Shown one piece after another: positions 1 through 9,286 of a stretch of DNA of 64,000 nt (position 1 is the stretch's first letter; the number at the start of each line of letters is the position of its first letter). The notes beneath the pieces are model-generated. The model had not been told where the DNA came from. It did no database searches and saw only the letters and a list, made by a program, of their open reading frames with translations. Source of the DNA: WTKD01 sp965243525 (GTDB lineage Bacteria > Spirochaetota > Spirochaetia > WTKD01); assembly GCA_965243525.1 (NCBI GenBank), contig OZ251568.1:1728210-1792209 (forward strand), in the 5' to 3' direction. The position numbers and the translations under genes are program-made.

Positions 1-1
1 C

Positions 2-1741
2 GGCATTGGATCTCTGCAGTATCGAATACTTGCCAGAGTGAATGAAGATGCCAAGGAATCGCAAGAAGGAGAGAGGCTTGAGGCAGTAGCCAAGGACGGA
101 CAGTTCTATATCAGGACGTATGGGGGCAGAATACTGCTCAAGGTTACCCCTCCAAAGCAAGGTGGAGCACCTGTTTTGTCGCATGGTATTCTTGAGATGC
201 TTCGCGAACGAACCGATGGCAAAATTGACAAGAACAAGGTTGAGGCTGTTGTTGAAAGAGCAAAAGATGTGTATGAGTCTATTGGATATTTTGAAAATAA
301 TGCTTTAGAGAACGGAATAGCCAAGTGTACTATTGCACCGGATCAGTTGACTGCTTCGATTATTTTGTTTCCGCCTGGATTAAATGGAGCAGATCTCACT
401 GAGAAAGATATTAGGGATATCTTATACGAAGCGGAGGTACTTGAAGGGGTTGATAATGCGAAGATAAAGCAGGTGATTGAATATCCTGAATATTATGAAC
501 CAGTTGATGTTGCCTTTGGAAAACCGCCAATTAAGGGTGAGAATGCGATTATTCAGTATAATTTTGAGGCATCTCCTTCTGAATATGTGTTGAGAGCCCA
601 CAAGGATGCATTCACGATGAGTGAGTTTGTTGACTTACAGAACGTCAGAAAGGGCGATGTGGTTGCTGAAAAAATTCCACTGAAGCTGGGAAAAGATGGA
701 AGAGCAGTGACTGGAGAGCATATTTCAGCCCCTGATGGAATTGACCGGGATATACCTATTGGCGCAAATGTGTCTCTTTCTGAAGATAAGAAACAAGCTA
801 TCGCTAATACAAGTGGGGTGGTGAGGATTCGTGCTGAATGCGTTGTGATAGATCCTGTTTATACGGTTAATGGAAACGCTGGAATAAAAACAGGAAGCAT
901 TGATTTTGTTGGTTCGGTGATAATAAAGGGAAATGTTGAGGATAATGTTGAGATTATCGCAGAAGGGGATATCAATGTGCTTGGTACGGTGGGGAATGCG
1001 ATTTTAAAGGCATCTGGAAATATCTATGTGTTGCGGGGTATTTCTGGAGGAACCGATTGTAAGATCACCTCTGGCGCAAGTATTATTGCGCGGTTTGCAG
1101 AAAACTGTTCTGTTAGGGTGAAAGAATTTCTGGTAGTAAGTGACGGTATTATTAATTCTGAGGTTATTTCCATGAACAGCGTCATTAGTCGAGGACGTCG
1201 AGCTTCAATCGTTGGAGGAAGTATCACAGCAACAAAACTTGTTGAGACAAAGAATCTTGGATCAAAAACAGGAGCAAAGACACATATTGAAGTAGGGGTC
1301 GACCCAGAAGTTCGTATGCGAGAGATAGAATTAACAAGGAATATTGCTGGAATAACTAAGGAGATTCAACAGTTGAAAAACCACATGGATGTATTAGAGC
1401 GACGTATTCGTCTCAAGAAGGTATCAGGTGGCGAGAAAAACGTATCCTCGAGGGATAGTGACGAGTTTCGTGAAGGGCAAGAACGACTCAATGAATTGAT
1501 CTCTAAACGTAGGGAAGAAGAATATGAACTTGAAAGTATCAAAGAAGAATTGAGTTCACACAAGGCAGAAGGCAGTATTAGTGTTTATCGGAAGATATAT
1601 CCTGGAGTACAGGTTATTGTTGGAGGTGAACGACTGCAGATACAGCGTGAACAACAGTATAAAACATATGTCTCTAAAGATGGAGTGGTCATTCCGCAAA
1701 CCTATGAAGAGCCACGAGTGGATATTCCAACAAAACACTAA
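2..1741 (+). CDS. FapA/DUF342 flagellar-operon protein (5' end outside window)
   Basis: A large FapA-type (DUF342) protein, the kind found downstream of flhA-flhF-flhG-fliA in spirochaete motility operons. The frame is open back to base 2, and the residues before the GTG at 38 (reading LQYRILARV) look like the end of the Jag-like N-terminal domain of this family, so the gene starts outside the window. The middle is a glycine- and valine-rich repeat region typical of a polymer-forming beta-helix (VGNAILKASGNIYVLRGISGG). About residues 425-510 are a charged coiled coil. The C-terminus has a short beta-rich segment (YPGVQVIVGGERL). The exact role is unknown; proteins of this family are thought to help flagellar or envelope assembly in the cytoplasm. 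It overlaps the next gene by one base (TAATG). Confidence 0.85.
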   Translation, partial: GIGSLQYRILARVNEDAKESQEGERLEAVAKDGQFYIRTYGGRILLKVTPPKQGGAPVLSHGILEMLRERTDGKIDKNKVEAVVERAKDVYESIGYFENNALENGIAKCTIAPDQLTASIILFPPGLNGADLTEKDIRDILYEAEVLEGVDNAKIKQVIEYPEYYEPVDVAFGKPPIKGENAIIQYNFEASPSEYVLRAHKDAFTMSEFVDLQNVRKGDVVAEKIPLKLGKDGRAVTGEHISAPDGIDRDIPIGANVSLSEDKKQAIANTSGVVRIRAECVVIDPVYTVNGNAGIKTGSIDFVGSVIIKGNVEDNVEIIAEGDINVLGTVGNAILKASGNIYVLRGISGGTDCKITSGASIIARFAENCSVRVKEFLVVSDGIINSEVISMNSVISRGRRASIVGGSITATKLVETKNLGSKTGAKTHIEVGVDPEVRMREIELTRNIAGITKEIQQLKNHMDVLERRIRLKKVSGGEKNVSSRDSDEFREGQERLNELISKRREEEYELESIKEELSSHKAEGSISVYRKIYPGVQVIVGGERLQIQREQQYKTYVSKDGVVIPQTYEEPRVDIPTKH

Positions 1742-2049
1742 TGTCATTTCGTCCCATTGATTTACAGGCTTTATTTATGCAATTACAACAAGCAGCAAAT
1801 GGGGTAAATGCACAAAAACACACCTTAAAAAACAGAGAGCTTCGATACGGAGATAAGGTCATTAAGAAAAGTCAGCGTTCAAAAGAACACGTTGATACGA
1901 TTGACGAAGCACAAGCAACAGATGTCCAAATTGATCAGAAAAAACAGCAAGCATCTTCTGTTGGGCATCATGGAAAACATATATCACATGAAACTCATCC
2001 CACAATTGTAGACAAACAGCTTGGAAAACGTATAGATATAAATAAGTGA
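1741..2049 (+). CDS. Small charged hypothetical protein of the flagellar operon
   Basis: A 102-residue protein I do not recognise. It is very polar (many K, Q, H, D) with no signal peptide, membrane segment or cysteine. Its N-terminus (SFRPIDLQALFMQLQQAANG) is hydrophobic enough to form an amphipathic helix and the rest looks disordered. It is real because it is translationally coupled on both sides: its ATG overlaps the FapA stop (TAATG at 1739-1743) and its own stop overlaps the GTG of the next gene (GTGA at 2046-2049). Small proteins in this slot are common in spirochaete flagellar operons, but a function cannot be given. Confidence 0.7.
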   Translation: MSFRPIDLQALFMQLQQAANGVNAQKHTLKNRELRYGDKVIKKSQRSKEHVDTIDEAQATDVQIDQKKQQASSVGHHGKHISHETHPTIVDKQLGKRIDINK

Positions 2050-2627
2050 CCTTTTTTGTATTTATCATAATAGTCCTCTGCTCAGCACTTTCTGCAATTG
2101 GGGTGTATATAATCATTAATCGAAAATTGCAATCTTCGCAGTATATAGAAAAAATGCTTCAGATTGTTCAAAATGAAGTAACTGAGCTAGTTAGTGAAAT
2201 TAATGCGGTTACTGATAGAAATATCACGATTGTGGATGATCGAGTAAAACAGGTTCGTCTTCTGATGCAAAAGTCTGAGAAACTTATTGCTCGCTCAAAA
2301 GAAACGCACGATTATATGCGAGATCTTTTGCGTGATCTTGAAACTTTGCATCAGGATACCACTGCTTCCCACGTTCAAAAAGAACAGGGGCATGATTTTC
2401 ATGAGGTTTCTAATCGCCGGGATGAAGGTGATCAATCAGCGGTTGGTGATCGTGCACAGGATATGCGCCCGGTGGAGCCGCATCAGATTGGGCAGGAGAT
2501 ACTGCGATTGCACAACGAGGGAGGTTATGATACTGCTGCTATTGCAAAAAAATTATCGGTTTCAGAAACTGAAGTTGAAACAGCGTTGTCATTTTCTACA
2601 TATAAGCTAACAGAGGGGAAGAAATAG
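2046..2627 (+). CDS. Membrane-anchored coiled-coil protein with C-terminal helix-turn-helix
   Basis: 193 residues. Residues 1-25 form one strongly hydrophobic membrane helix (FVFIIIVLCSALSAIGVYIII). About residues 30-110 are a long coiled coil rich in E, K and R. After a disordered linker the last 45 residues (ILRLHNEGGYDTAAIAKKLSV followed by SETEVETAL) have the form of a degenerate helix-turn-helix seen in small anchored proteins downstream of flagellar or sigma-factor genes (DUF6115/DUF2802-like). The start is the GTG at 2046, which overlaps the previous stop. It lies in the same operon as the FapA gene and just before rmuC. I infer a cytoplasmic, membrane-tethered protein; the binding target is unknown. 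Confidence 0.65.
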   Translation: MTFFVFIIIVLCSALSAIGVYIIINRKLQSSQYIEKMLQIVQNEVTELVSEINAVTDRNITIVDDRVKQVRLLMQKSEKLIARSKETHDYMRDLLRDLETLHQDTTASHVQKEQGHDFHEVSNRRDEGDQSAVGDRAQDMRPVEPHQIGQEILRLHNEGGYDTAAIAKKLSVSETEVETALSFSTYKLTEGKK

Positions 2628-2632
2628 GATAT

Positions 2633-3901
2633 ATGGTTATAAACGGAATAAGTGTTTTTATAGGAATTATGGGATTTTTTTTGGGAGTATTGGTGGGGAT
2701 TATCTATTTCTTTATACGGCGGGCTGTCTTTGTGCAAAAGGAAGCAGAACTTAGGGCAAAATTAGTACAATCTGAAACAGCCCAAAGTGATACCACAACC
2801 CAATACAAAGCATACGGTGAATTGTTGAATTACGCTCAAGAAAGTCTTGCAAAGCAGTTTGAATTACTAACTATGAAGCTCTATGAGAAAAAATCGCAAC
2901 AACTTGAGTCAGTAAGCAAAAATACATTCGCAGAAGTATTGAAACCTTTCCACACGCAGTTGCGTGATTTTCAAAATTTTGTGCAGATGAATACACGGAG
3001 CGATGCCGGTGAACGAGGGCAATTAAAGCAAGAATTATCACGCTTGCTTGAGTTGAACCAGCGCCTGAGCAAAGATGCAGCAAACCTCACTGAAGCTCTC
3101 ACGAGTTCATCGAAAACACAGGGAACATGGGGAGAGATTCAGCTTGAACGCATTCTTGAGGTTTCTGGACTGACAAAGAACCGGGAGTATCAAACACAGG
3201 TAAGCCTCAAAACAGATATTGGAACAACGCTTCGACCAGATGTGATTATTTTTCTTCCGCAGAACAGAAAAATTGTTATAGACTCCAAGGTTTCATTAAC
3301 TGCATATGAACGGTATATCTCAGCAGATAACACCGAAGAACAGGGCATGCAATTATCATTACATATCACATCGCTTCGTAGGCATATAGAACAATTGGCA
3401 GAAAAAGAATACCACAAATTACAGGATTCAAGTGTTGATACGGTGTTTATGTTTGTGCCAATAGATGCGGCGGTGGTTCTTGCGGTGCAACAGGATCGTG
3501 ATCTCTATACGTATTCGTTGGCAAAAAATATTGTTTTGCTCAGCCCTTCAACTTTGATTCCCGCTTTGCGCATTGTTGAACAGATGTGGCGCCAAGAAAA
3601 ACAATCGGAAAATGCAAAGTATATTGCAAAAGCTGCAGGAAAATTGCTTGATAAATTTTCTGGCTTCGTTGATGATCTGATGCAACTAGGCAAGCGTCTC
3701 TCATCTGCACAGGATTTTCATACGGCTGCTATGAAAAAATTGGCCTCAGGGAGGGGGAACCTCGTGCAATCAGCAAAGAAGATCAAGGAAATGGGAGTTC
3801 TGCTCAACAAAGAAATTCCTGAAGAAAGCGAAGTTTTGAAAGACATATCTGAGGTTGAGATGCAAACAGCCTCGGTTGAAGAGCCTTCTTTGTTCGAGTA
3901 A
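2633..3901 (+). CDS. rmuC: RmuC family DNA recombination protein
   Basis: 422 residues, usual length for RmuC. An N-terminal membrane helix (FIGIMGFFLGVLVGIIYFF, about 9-27) is followed by a coiled coil to about residue 150 and then the PD-(D/E)XK-like RmuC domain. Recognisable blocks are TQGTWGEIQLERILE, LRPDVIIFLP, KIVIDSKVSL (the D-x-K nuclease-like residues) and the motif FVPIDAAV. RmuC limits DNA inversion at short inverted repeats in E. coli; the mechanism is unclear. It starts 5 bases after the preceding gene and ends only 9 bases from the convergent peptide-transporter operon, leaving no room for an intrinsic terminator. Confidence 0.9.
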   Translation: MVINGISVFIGIMGFFLGVLVGIIYFFIRRAVFVQKEAELRAKLVQSETAQSDTTTQYKAYGELLNYAQESLAKQFELLTMKLYEKKSQQLESVSKNTFAEVLKPFHTQLRDFQNFVQMNTRSDAGERGQLKQELSRLLELNQRLSKDAANLTEALTSSSKTQGTWGEIQLERILEVSGLTKNREYQTQVSLKTDIGTTLRPDVIIFLPQNRKIVIDSKVSLTAYERYISADNTEEQGMQLSLHITSLRRHIEQLAEKEYHKLQDSSVDTVFMFVPIDAAVVLAVQQDRDLYTYSLAKNIVLLSPSTLIPALRIVEQMWRQEKQSENAKYIAKAAGKLLDKFSGFVDDLMQLGKRLSSAQDFHTAAMKKLASGRGNLVQSAKKIKEMGVLLNKEIPEESEVLKDISEVEMQTASVEEPSLFE

Positions 3902-3910
3902 TAAGATATT

Positions 3911-5515
3911 TTAGTTGGTTTGCCAGTGGATTTGTGGAATCATTTTCACGAGCTCTTGGGTATATGCGTGCTGTGGTTCATGAAAGAGGTCAATTGCATT
4001 AGTGTGTTCAACAAAGCAACCATTATATAAAACAGCGATGCTATCACACATATACTGCACAACAGGCAAGTCATGACTGATAAAAATCAATGTAAATCCA
4101 ATGCTCTGTTGCAGAGATTTCAGCAGATCAAGGATTACTTTTTGCACGGAAACATCCAAGGCAGATGTTGGTTCGTCACAAATTAATAGTTTTGGCTCCA
4201 CAGCGAGGGCGCGTGCAATCGCGATACGTTGCTTTTGCCCACCAGAAAACTCCCGAGGATATTTATCTATTGATTGAAGGGGTAATTCCACCATCTCAAG
4301 GAGATTTTTTACCTTGGAGTGGACAATTTTTCGAGGCAATCCTTTGTCTCCAGCACGGATAGCTTCTGCAAGATGGCTCTTAATAGATAATTTTGGATTC
4401 AATGAAGAATAGGGATCCTGAAAAACCATTTGCACGAAAACCCGAAGATTTTTTGGAAACCTCTTTCCTGCAGGGATGACAGTATCTGCGATACGAATGT
4501 CTCCCATCTGCACGCGTTGAATCCCAGTGAGGAGTCGTGCAATAGTTGTCTTTCCTGACCCAGACTCTCCCAAAATACCAACTGACTCTCCTCGGTGAAT
4601 ATGGAAATTGAGGCTATCAAGTGTTTTTTTGTTTTCATGGGCTGAGAACACATTTCCTTTGTATGTATGAGATATGTTCTCTAATGATATATAGGGGGAA
4701 GTGGAATAATTGAAAGAAGATTTTGAAACAAGAATCTTTGGAACTGAATTAAGAAGCATTTTTGAATACGCCTCTTTTGGGTTCGTTAAAACCTCCAGGG
4801 CATCACCATATTCAACGATTGATCCATCTTTCATAACCATGGCGGTGTCGGCAATTTGTGAAACAACCCCAATGTTGTGCGTAATAACCAAAATAGCCAA
4901 ATTCTGCGATCTTCGAAGATGATCGAGGAGCAACAGAATTTGATATTGGATTGAAACATCAAGTGCGGTCACTGGTTCGTCTGCAATAAGCAGTTTTGGA
5001 TTTCCAGACAGAGCAAGAGCGATCACAACGCGTTGTCGCTGTCCACCAGAGAGTTGGTGAGGATAGGAATTGCGTATACGAGAAATGTTTTTGATACCCA
5101 CTTCATTGAGCAAGGAATCTATCCGTTCTTCTATTTCGGTGATGCCTAGACCCGGGTTGCTTGCCTGCAATGTTTCGCGTAGATGTGCCTCTATATTGAG
5201 TAAGGGGTTAAGAGATGAGCCATGTTCCTGAAATATGCTTCCTATTTGTTTTCCGCGAAGGGCGCGCCAATTTTTTTCGTTAAAACTGTGCAGAGGGTCC
5301 TTGTTTAAGAAGATGTTTCCCTGTGTGATGCGCGCATTCTTTGCAAGTAATCCAGAAATAGCAAGCCCAATTGTTGATTTTCCAGCACCAGATTCTCCTA
5401 CGATTCCCAGTATTTTTCCTGATTCCAGAGAGAAAGATATATCTTGTACTGCAGCAGTGGTGTGTATGCCGCTGGTGTAGCTAACGCTGAGGTTATTTAC
5501 AGAAAGAAGAGACAT
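3911..5515 (-). CDS. Oligopeptide/dipeptide ABC transporter, fused double ATPase (OppD-OppF type)
   Basis: 534 residues, two complete ABC ATPase halves in one chain, corresponding to OppD and OppF (or DppD/DppF) joined. First half: Walker A GESGAGKST, signature LSGGQRQR, Walker B LLIADEP. Second half: Walker A GESGSGKTT, signature FSGGQKQR, Walker B LLICDEP, then the H-loop ISHDLPVV. Each half ends with the Opp-type region after the nucleotide-binding domain. It energises peptide import at the inner membrane with the two permeases upstream. The ATG at 5515 overlaps the permease stop (TAATG); an upstream in-frame extension of 37 residues lies inside the permease gene and was rejected. Specificity for oligo- versus dipeptides or other solutes (for example nickel) cannot be told. 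Confidence 0.9.
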   Translation of the reverse strand: MSLLSVNNLSVSYTSGIHTTAAVQDISFSLESGKILGIVGESGAGKSTIGLAISGLLAKNARITQGNIFLNKDPLHSFNEKNWRALRGKQIGSIFQEHGSSLNPLLNIEAHLRETLQASNPGLGITEIEERIDSLLNEVGIKNISRIRNSYPHQLSGGQRQRVVIALALSGNPKLLIADEPVTALDVSIQYQILLLLDHLRRSQNLAILVITHNIGVVSQIADTAMVMKDGSIVEYGDALEVLTNPKEAYSKMLLNSVPKILVSKSSFNYSTSPYISLENISHTYKGNVFSAHENKKTLDSLNFHIHRGESVGILGESGSGKTTIARLLTGIQRVQMGDIRIADTVIPAGKRFPKNLRVFVQMVFQDPYSSLNPKLSIKSHLAEAIRAGDKGLPRKIVHSKVKNLLEMVELPLQSIDKYPREFSGGQKQRIAIARALAVEPKLLICDEPTSALDVSVQKVILDLLKSLQQSIGFTLIFISHDLPVVQYMCDSIAVLYNGCFVEHTNAIDLFHEPQHAYTQELVKMIPQIHWQTN

Positions 5516-6441
5516 TACCGTAATAATTCTCCAATGCTCAATTGATGTGAAAGCCAGTCTGCAACGAGGTTTAGGCTGATGATAAACAGGGAGAGAATTA
5601 ATGCGGGAAAGAAAATGAGCCACCACTGTCCTGAATAGATAAATTGAACGCCTTCTCGCACCATGGCTCCGAGTGATGGCACATGGGGTGGCAGGCCGAC
5701 GCCAAGAAATGAAAGCGTGGATTCCAATAAGATTGCGGTTGCGAATTCAACTGTTGAAATAACAAATATTGGACTTGCTACGTTTGGAAGCACATGACGG
5801 ATGATGATGACTGGGTGACGAATACCCAACAAATGCGCAGCTTGGACGTATTCCTTTTGAGTTTCAATCATCGTTGTTGATCGCACAGTGCGGGCGTATA
5901 GTACCCAAGAGGCAAATGCGATAGAAAAGATAAGCACGGGAAATGCGATTGCTTCGTGGTGCGATGGAGAAATGAGTGCTCGTGCCACACCATCGGCCAT
6001 CAAGGCAATAAGAATGGCTGGAAGTGCGAGTTTTATGTCAACGATGCGCATTAAGAACGTATCTACAAATCCGCCAAGATAACCTGCGAGAAATCCGATG
6101 AGGCATCCAAAAAGCAGCGCTGCAATCACACTGAGAATGCCAACAATTATCGAAAGACGTATCCCATAGAGCAGCATGGATGCGATATCGCGTCCTATGC
6201 TATCGGTGCCAAGAAAAAATCGCTTGTCGGATTGTTCTGCCCAAAATGGCGGAAGGTTCGCATCAGCGAGGCTGTATTCTGTCTTTGATGTCACGTCATG
6301 CTTTGCCAGAAGTGGTGTAAACAGGGAAATAACCAAGAATCCACACTGCAAAAGCAGAGATAACCAAATTATTATTGGAATTTGTAAAAGACGTGAAATG
6401 ATATACGGTACGTTTTTCTGTGTTTTCTTGAGGGTATTCAT
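5515..6441 (-). CDS. Peptide ABC transporter permease (OppC/DppC type)
   Basis: 308 residues, binding-protein-dependent transport inner-membrane component. The cytoplasmic N-terminus is followed by a first membrane helix (IIIWLSLLLQCGFLVISLF) and an OppC-type periplasmic segment with LGTDSIGRDI, a hallmark of this subunit. Five further helices follow. The EAA loop that contacts the ATPase reads EYVQAAHLLGIRHPVIIIRH. It pairs with the OppB-type permease and overlaps it by four bases (ATGA at 6438-6441) and the ATPase by one base, so the three are translated together. Confidence 0.9.
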   Translation of the reverse strand: MNTLKKTQKNVPYIISRLLQIPIIIWLSLLLQCGFLVISLFTPLLAKHDVTSKTEYSLADANLPPFWAEQSDKRFFLGTDSIGRDIASMLLYGIRLSIIVGILSVIAALLFGCLIGFLAGYLGGFVDTFLMRIVDIKLALPAILIALMADGVARALISPSHHEAIAFPVLIFSIAFASWVLYARTVRSTTMIETQKEYVQAAHLLGIRHPVIIIRHVLPNVASPIFVISTVEFATAILLESTLSFLGVGLPPHVPSLGAMVREGVQFIYSGQWWLIFFPALILSLFIISLNLVADWLSHQLSIGELLR

Positions 6442-7427
6442 GATTTTGTCTGAAACATCTTTGCTGAGAATCGAGGATCCACAAAATAGCTTGCTACGTC
6501 AACGACAAGGGTCACTATCACAAAGAAAAAAGCAATAAGCATGAGATAGGTTGACATAATAGGGATGTCTACATTTTGCACTGCTTCAATGAAGAGCAAC
6601 CCAAGCCCAGGCCATTGAAACACGCTTTCTGTTACCACAGAAAAGGCTAACAACCCGCCAAATTGCACCCCCAACACGTTGATCAATGGAATTAACGTGT
6701 TTTTGAGTATATATCGTCGATGGATAATCTTTTGAGGAATACCTCGTGCACGAGCAAAGAGGATATAGTCTTTTTGGAGTACTTCCATTGCTTCGCTGCG
6801 GGTAAGACGTACTATAATTCCTGACTGAAAGAATCCTAGTGTCAATGCAGGCAAGATCAATGAACGAAGTCCAGAAAGACTTAACAATCCTGTTTTCCAA
6901 AATACAAGATCAACAACTGCACCCCTTCCAAAGGAAGGAACGAGAGGAATTACTACCGCAAAAACCAAGATTAAACATGCGCCAGTAACAAATGTGGGCG
7001 TAGACATTCCCACAAGGGAAAGGAGCATCAATGCAGACGATCGTTTTGTGTTGTTGTGGAGAGTTGTATAGATGCCGATTGGGATACCAATTGCCAATGC
7101 AATCAGCATTGCAATGAATGTCAGTTCGATTGTTGCCGGGAGTCTATCTGCAATGAGGCTAAATACCTCGGTTTTATAAAAAAATGAGACCCCCCATTCA
7201 CCCTTTAATGCATTTACAAGATATGTTGCGTATTGCACGACTGCAGGGTCGTTGAGCCCAAGATCATCACGTAGTTTTTCTCGCTGCTCAACGGTCATTT
7301 CAACTGAAGTCAGGACTGAAAGGGGGTCTCCTATGTATTGAAACAGTGTGAAGGAAATAAGACCAACAATCAGGACTACAAAAAGTGCCTGAAAAAGTCT
7401 CTTTCCTAAAAACACTGCAAAATTCAT
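6438..7427 (-). CDS. Peptide ABC transporter permease (OppB/DppB type)
   Basis: 329 residues. The N-terminus FLGKRLFQALFVVLIVGLIS is the characteristic first helix of OppB/DppB. The EAA loop (EVLQKDYILFARARGIPQKI) is near residue 205 and the C-terminal helices contain the family motif SVVTESVFQWPGLG. Six membrane spans are visible. The gene lies 4 bases after the solute-binding protein and overlaps the next permease by 4 bases, so it is the second cistron of a compact four-gene importer operon on the minus strand. Confidence 0.9.
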   Translation of the reverse strand: MNFAVFLGKRLFQALFVVLIVGLISFTLFQYIGDPLSVLTSVEMTVEQREKLRDDLGLNDPAVVQYATYLVNALKGEWGVSFFYKTEVFSLIADRLPATIELTFIAMLIALAIGIPIGIYTTLHNNTKRSSALMLLSLVGMSTPTFVTGACLILVFAVVIPLVPSFGRGAVVDLVFWKTGLLSLSGLRSLILPALTLGFFQSGIIVRLTRSEAMEVLQKDYILFARARGIPQKIIHRRYILKNTLIPLINVLGVQFGGLLAFSVVTESVFQWPGLGLLFIEAVQNVDIPIMSTYLMLIAFFFVIVTLVVDVASYFVDPRFSAKMFQTKS

Positions 7428-7431
7428 ATGG

Positions 7432-9042
7432 TTATTTCACTATAACATAGCGCAAATCGAGAATATCGTCTGCTCGCAGAATCACATCTATGTTTTTTCT
7501 AACACCCCACAACAAAGGTTGCGTATAGAGAGGGATGTATGCATAGTCGTCTTTTGCAATTTGCAAAGCCTCACGAATCAATGCATTTCGTTTTTCAGAA
7601 TCGAGCTCAGATTGCACTTGCTTGGTAATAGCGTTGATCTTTGGATTCTCATAGGCGCCAACATTGTATACGCCAAGATCATCTCCGATGGTACGTGCTG
7701 ATATGAGGTCTGAAAGGACGCTGTATCCATCCAATGCGGCCGGGCTCCACCCCAACATATAAAAGCTAGTGTCATAATCACCTTGCCTAAATATCTTTGA
7801 GAAATGCTGCGAACGAGTTCGTGCGCTTACCGTGACGTCAATGCCGATTTGTCCAAGGTAGTTTGCAACAACCTTTCCAACTTCTTCGTCTTTCACATAT
7901 CGATCATTTGGTACATCAAGAATGACTGAAAATCCATTCGGGTATCCTGCCTCAACGAGCAATTGTTTTGCACGCTCTGGGTTGTATGGATAAGGCTGGT
8001 TGACTGTTTCATCGTATCCAGTAGTTCCAGGAGCAAGAAGGGTTCCCGCTGGTTGTATCGAATTGAAAAAGATTTTTTCTCCGATGGTATCTCGATCAAT
8101 TGCAATGTTTACTGCTTCGCGTACGCGAACATCTTTGAACGGATTGCCTTCGCCAGATCCACCTCCAATGAGGTTGTCTCGAATTTGATCAAGTCCCAGG
8201 AAAATAGTACGTGCTTCAAGACCGGTCAAAACTTCGATATCTTGATGATCCTGAAATTGAGGCCAATCACTCACCGGAAAGGGATAGATAAGATCGACAT
8301 CTCCAGCGAGTAATGCTGCAATTCGGGTGTTTTCTTGAGCAATTGTAACAAATCGAGCACGATTCACGTTGGTCTTCAAAGAGTCTGCACCCCAATAACC
8401 TTCGTATCGTTCAAGAACAATTTGTCCGGATGCATCAAACTCTGCAAGAGTGAATGGACCAGTACCATTTACGTTGCGGACGATATAGGACGTTCCGGTA
8501 TCGGTAGCTGAAGCTGGTTCAACTACATCCACCTCATTTGCCCATTCTTCATCTACAATGAGAAGACTTGCAATCGTCGCTGGCAAAATTGGATCTGGAG
8601 TACCTGTGTCGACAATGACTGTGTAATCATCTTTCGCAACAACGTTTTTTATGCGGGCAACAACAGAAGCAGGATCATCTGCTTTTTGTGCGCGCTTCCA
8701 ACTGAACACGACATCACTTGCGGTGAATGGGTGTCCCTTCTGAAAAGTTACTCCTTTACGAAGGGTGAATTCCCATTCTGAGTCAGAAATAGGTTTCCAT
8801 TCAGTTGCCAATGCAGGAACGATTTCGAATGATTCGGTATCTCGGATAGTAAGTCCTTCATACACATTCTGCAAGAAACCCAAAACCACTGTTGATGCAA
8901 GGTTATGGGGTTCAAAACTTGAAAATGTTCCTCGATATGCCCAGGTGAATTCTTTATCTCCCTGAGCATCTTCATCAACTCCAGCAGCCCCTAGGCTGAA
9001 TAGAATTGAAACAAATACTAATGCTGTTATAAATTTTTTCAT
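7432..9042 (-). CDS. Peptide ABC transporter solute-binding protein (SBP_bac_5 family)
   Basis: 536 residues, extracytoplasmic family 5 solute-binding protein. An N-terminal signal peptide (KKFITALVFVSILFSLGAAG) has no lipobox cysteine, so a soluble periplasmic protein is predicted rather than a lipoprotein. Family blocks: WKPISDSEWEFTLRKGVTF, NGTGPFTL, EAVNIAIDRD, AGYPNGF and the C-terminal YAYIPLYTQPLLWG. It captures peptides (or a related solute) for the permeases and ATPase that follow. It is the first gene of the operon; the start is preceded by a Shine-Dalgarno-like AAAGGA about 11 bases upstream on the minus strand. Family 5 proteins also bind nickel, sugars or heme, so the ligand is open. 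Confidence 0.88.
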   Translation of the reverse strand: MKKFITALVFVSILFSLGAAGVDEDAQGDKEFTWAYRGTFSSFEPHNLASTVVLGFLQNVYEGLTIRDTESFEIVPALATEWKPISDSEWEFTLRKGVTFQKGHPFTASDVVFSWKRAQKADDPASVVARIKNVVAKDDYTVIVDTGTPDPILPATIASLLIVDEEWANEVDVVEPASATDTGTSYIVRNVNGTGPFTLAEFDASGQIVLERYEGYWGADSLKTNVNRARFVTIAQENTRIAALLAGDVDLIYPFPVSDWPQFQDHQDIEVLTGLEARTIFLGLDQIRDNLIGGGSGEGNPFKDVRVREAVNIAIDRDTIGEKIFFNSIQPAGTLLAPGTTGYDETVNQPYPYNPERAKQLLVEAGYPNGFSVILDVPNDRYVKDEEVGKVVANYLGQIGIDVTVSARTRSQHFSKIFRQGDYDTSFYMLGWSPAALDGYSVLSDLISARTIGDDLGVYNVGAYENPKINAITKQVQSELDSEKRNALIREALQIAKDDYAYIPLYTQPLLWGVRKNIDVILRADDILDLRYVIVK

Positions 9043-9111
9043 TTTATTGAATATCCTTTCTTTTTGTTAAACTGTATCTTATGAATGTATCTGTGGCTAG
9101 AAGTATATTAT

Positions 9112-9164
9112 TGTCCCCGTGGGGGACACATGAAAAAACAAAATGCTGTAGGCGGCATAGCCGC
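9112..9164. repeat. Two GC-rich hairpins in the divergent intergenic region
   Basis: Two perfect short dyads sit in an otherwise AT-rich region. TGTCCCC at 9112-9118 pairs with GGGGACA at 9122-9128 around a 3-base loop. GCGGC at 9152-9156 pairs with GCCGC at 9160-9164, again with a 3-base loop. They lie between divergent transcription units, where no terminator is needed on either side, and neither is followed by a clear T-run on either strand. They may be operator or leader structures or a remnant of a small dispersed repeat. Confidence 0.45.
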
Positions 9165-9221
9165 AAACGACTTCATTGACATTGTTAAAATAATAATTTG
9201 TAATTCTTTTTTGGTCAAGTT

Positions 9222-9250
9222 AAAACTTTTTAGTTTTCATAAAATATAAT
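9222..9250 (+). promoter_or_regulatory. Dyad and -10 box upstream of the TrpXYZ-type importer
   Basis: AAAACT (9222-9227) and AGTTTT (9232-9237) form a perfect inverted repeat around TTTT, directly followed by TATAAT at 9245-9250. The gene starts at 9287 after a strong Shine-Dalgarno (GGAGG at 9277-9281). No good -35 box is seen at the normal distance; the dyad occupies that place, so it may be an activator or repressor site. A second possible -10 (TATACT) begins near 9257. Confidence 0.4.
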
Positions 9251-9286
9251 GCGGCGTATACTATAGTTAAATTAATTGGAGGAAAC

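Noticed and set aside
9112..9128. Intrinsic terminator.
   Set aside because: It is in a divergent intergenic region and is not followed by a T-run on either strand.
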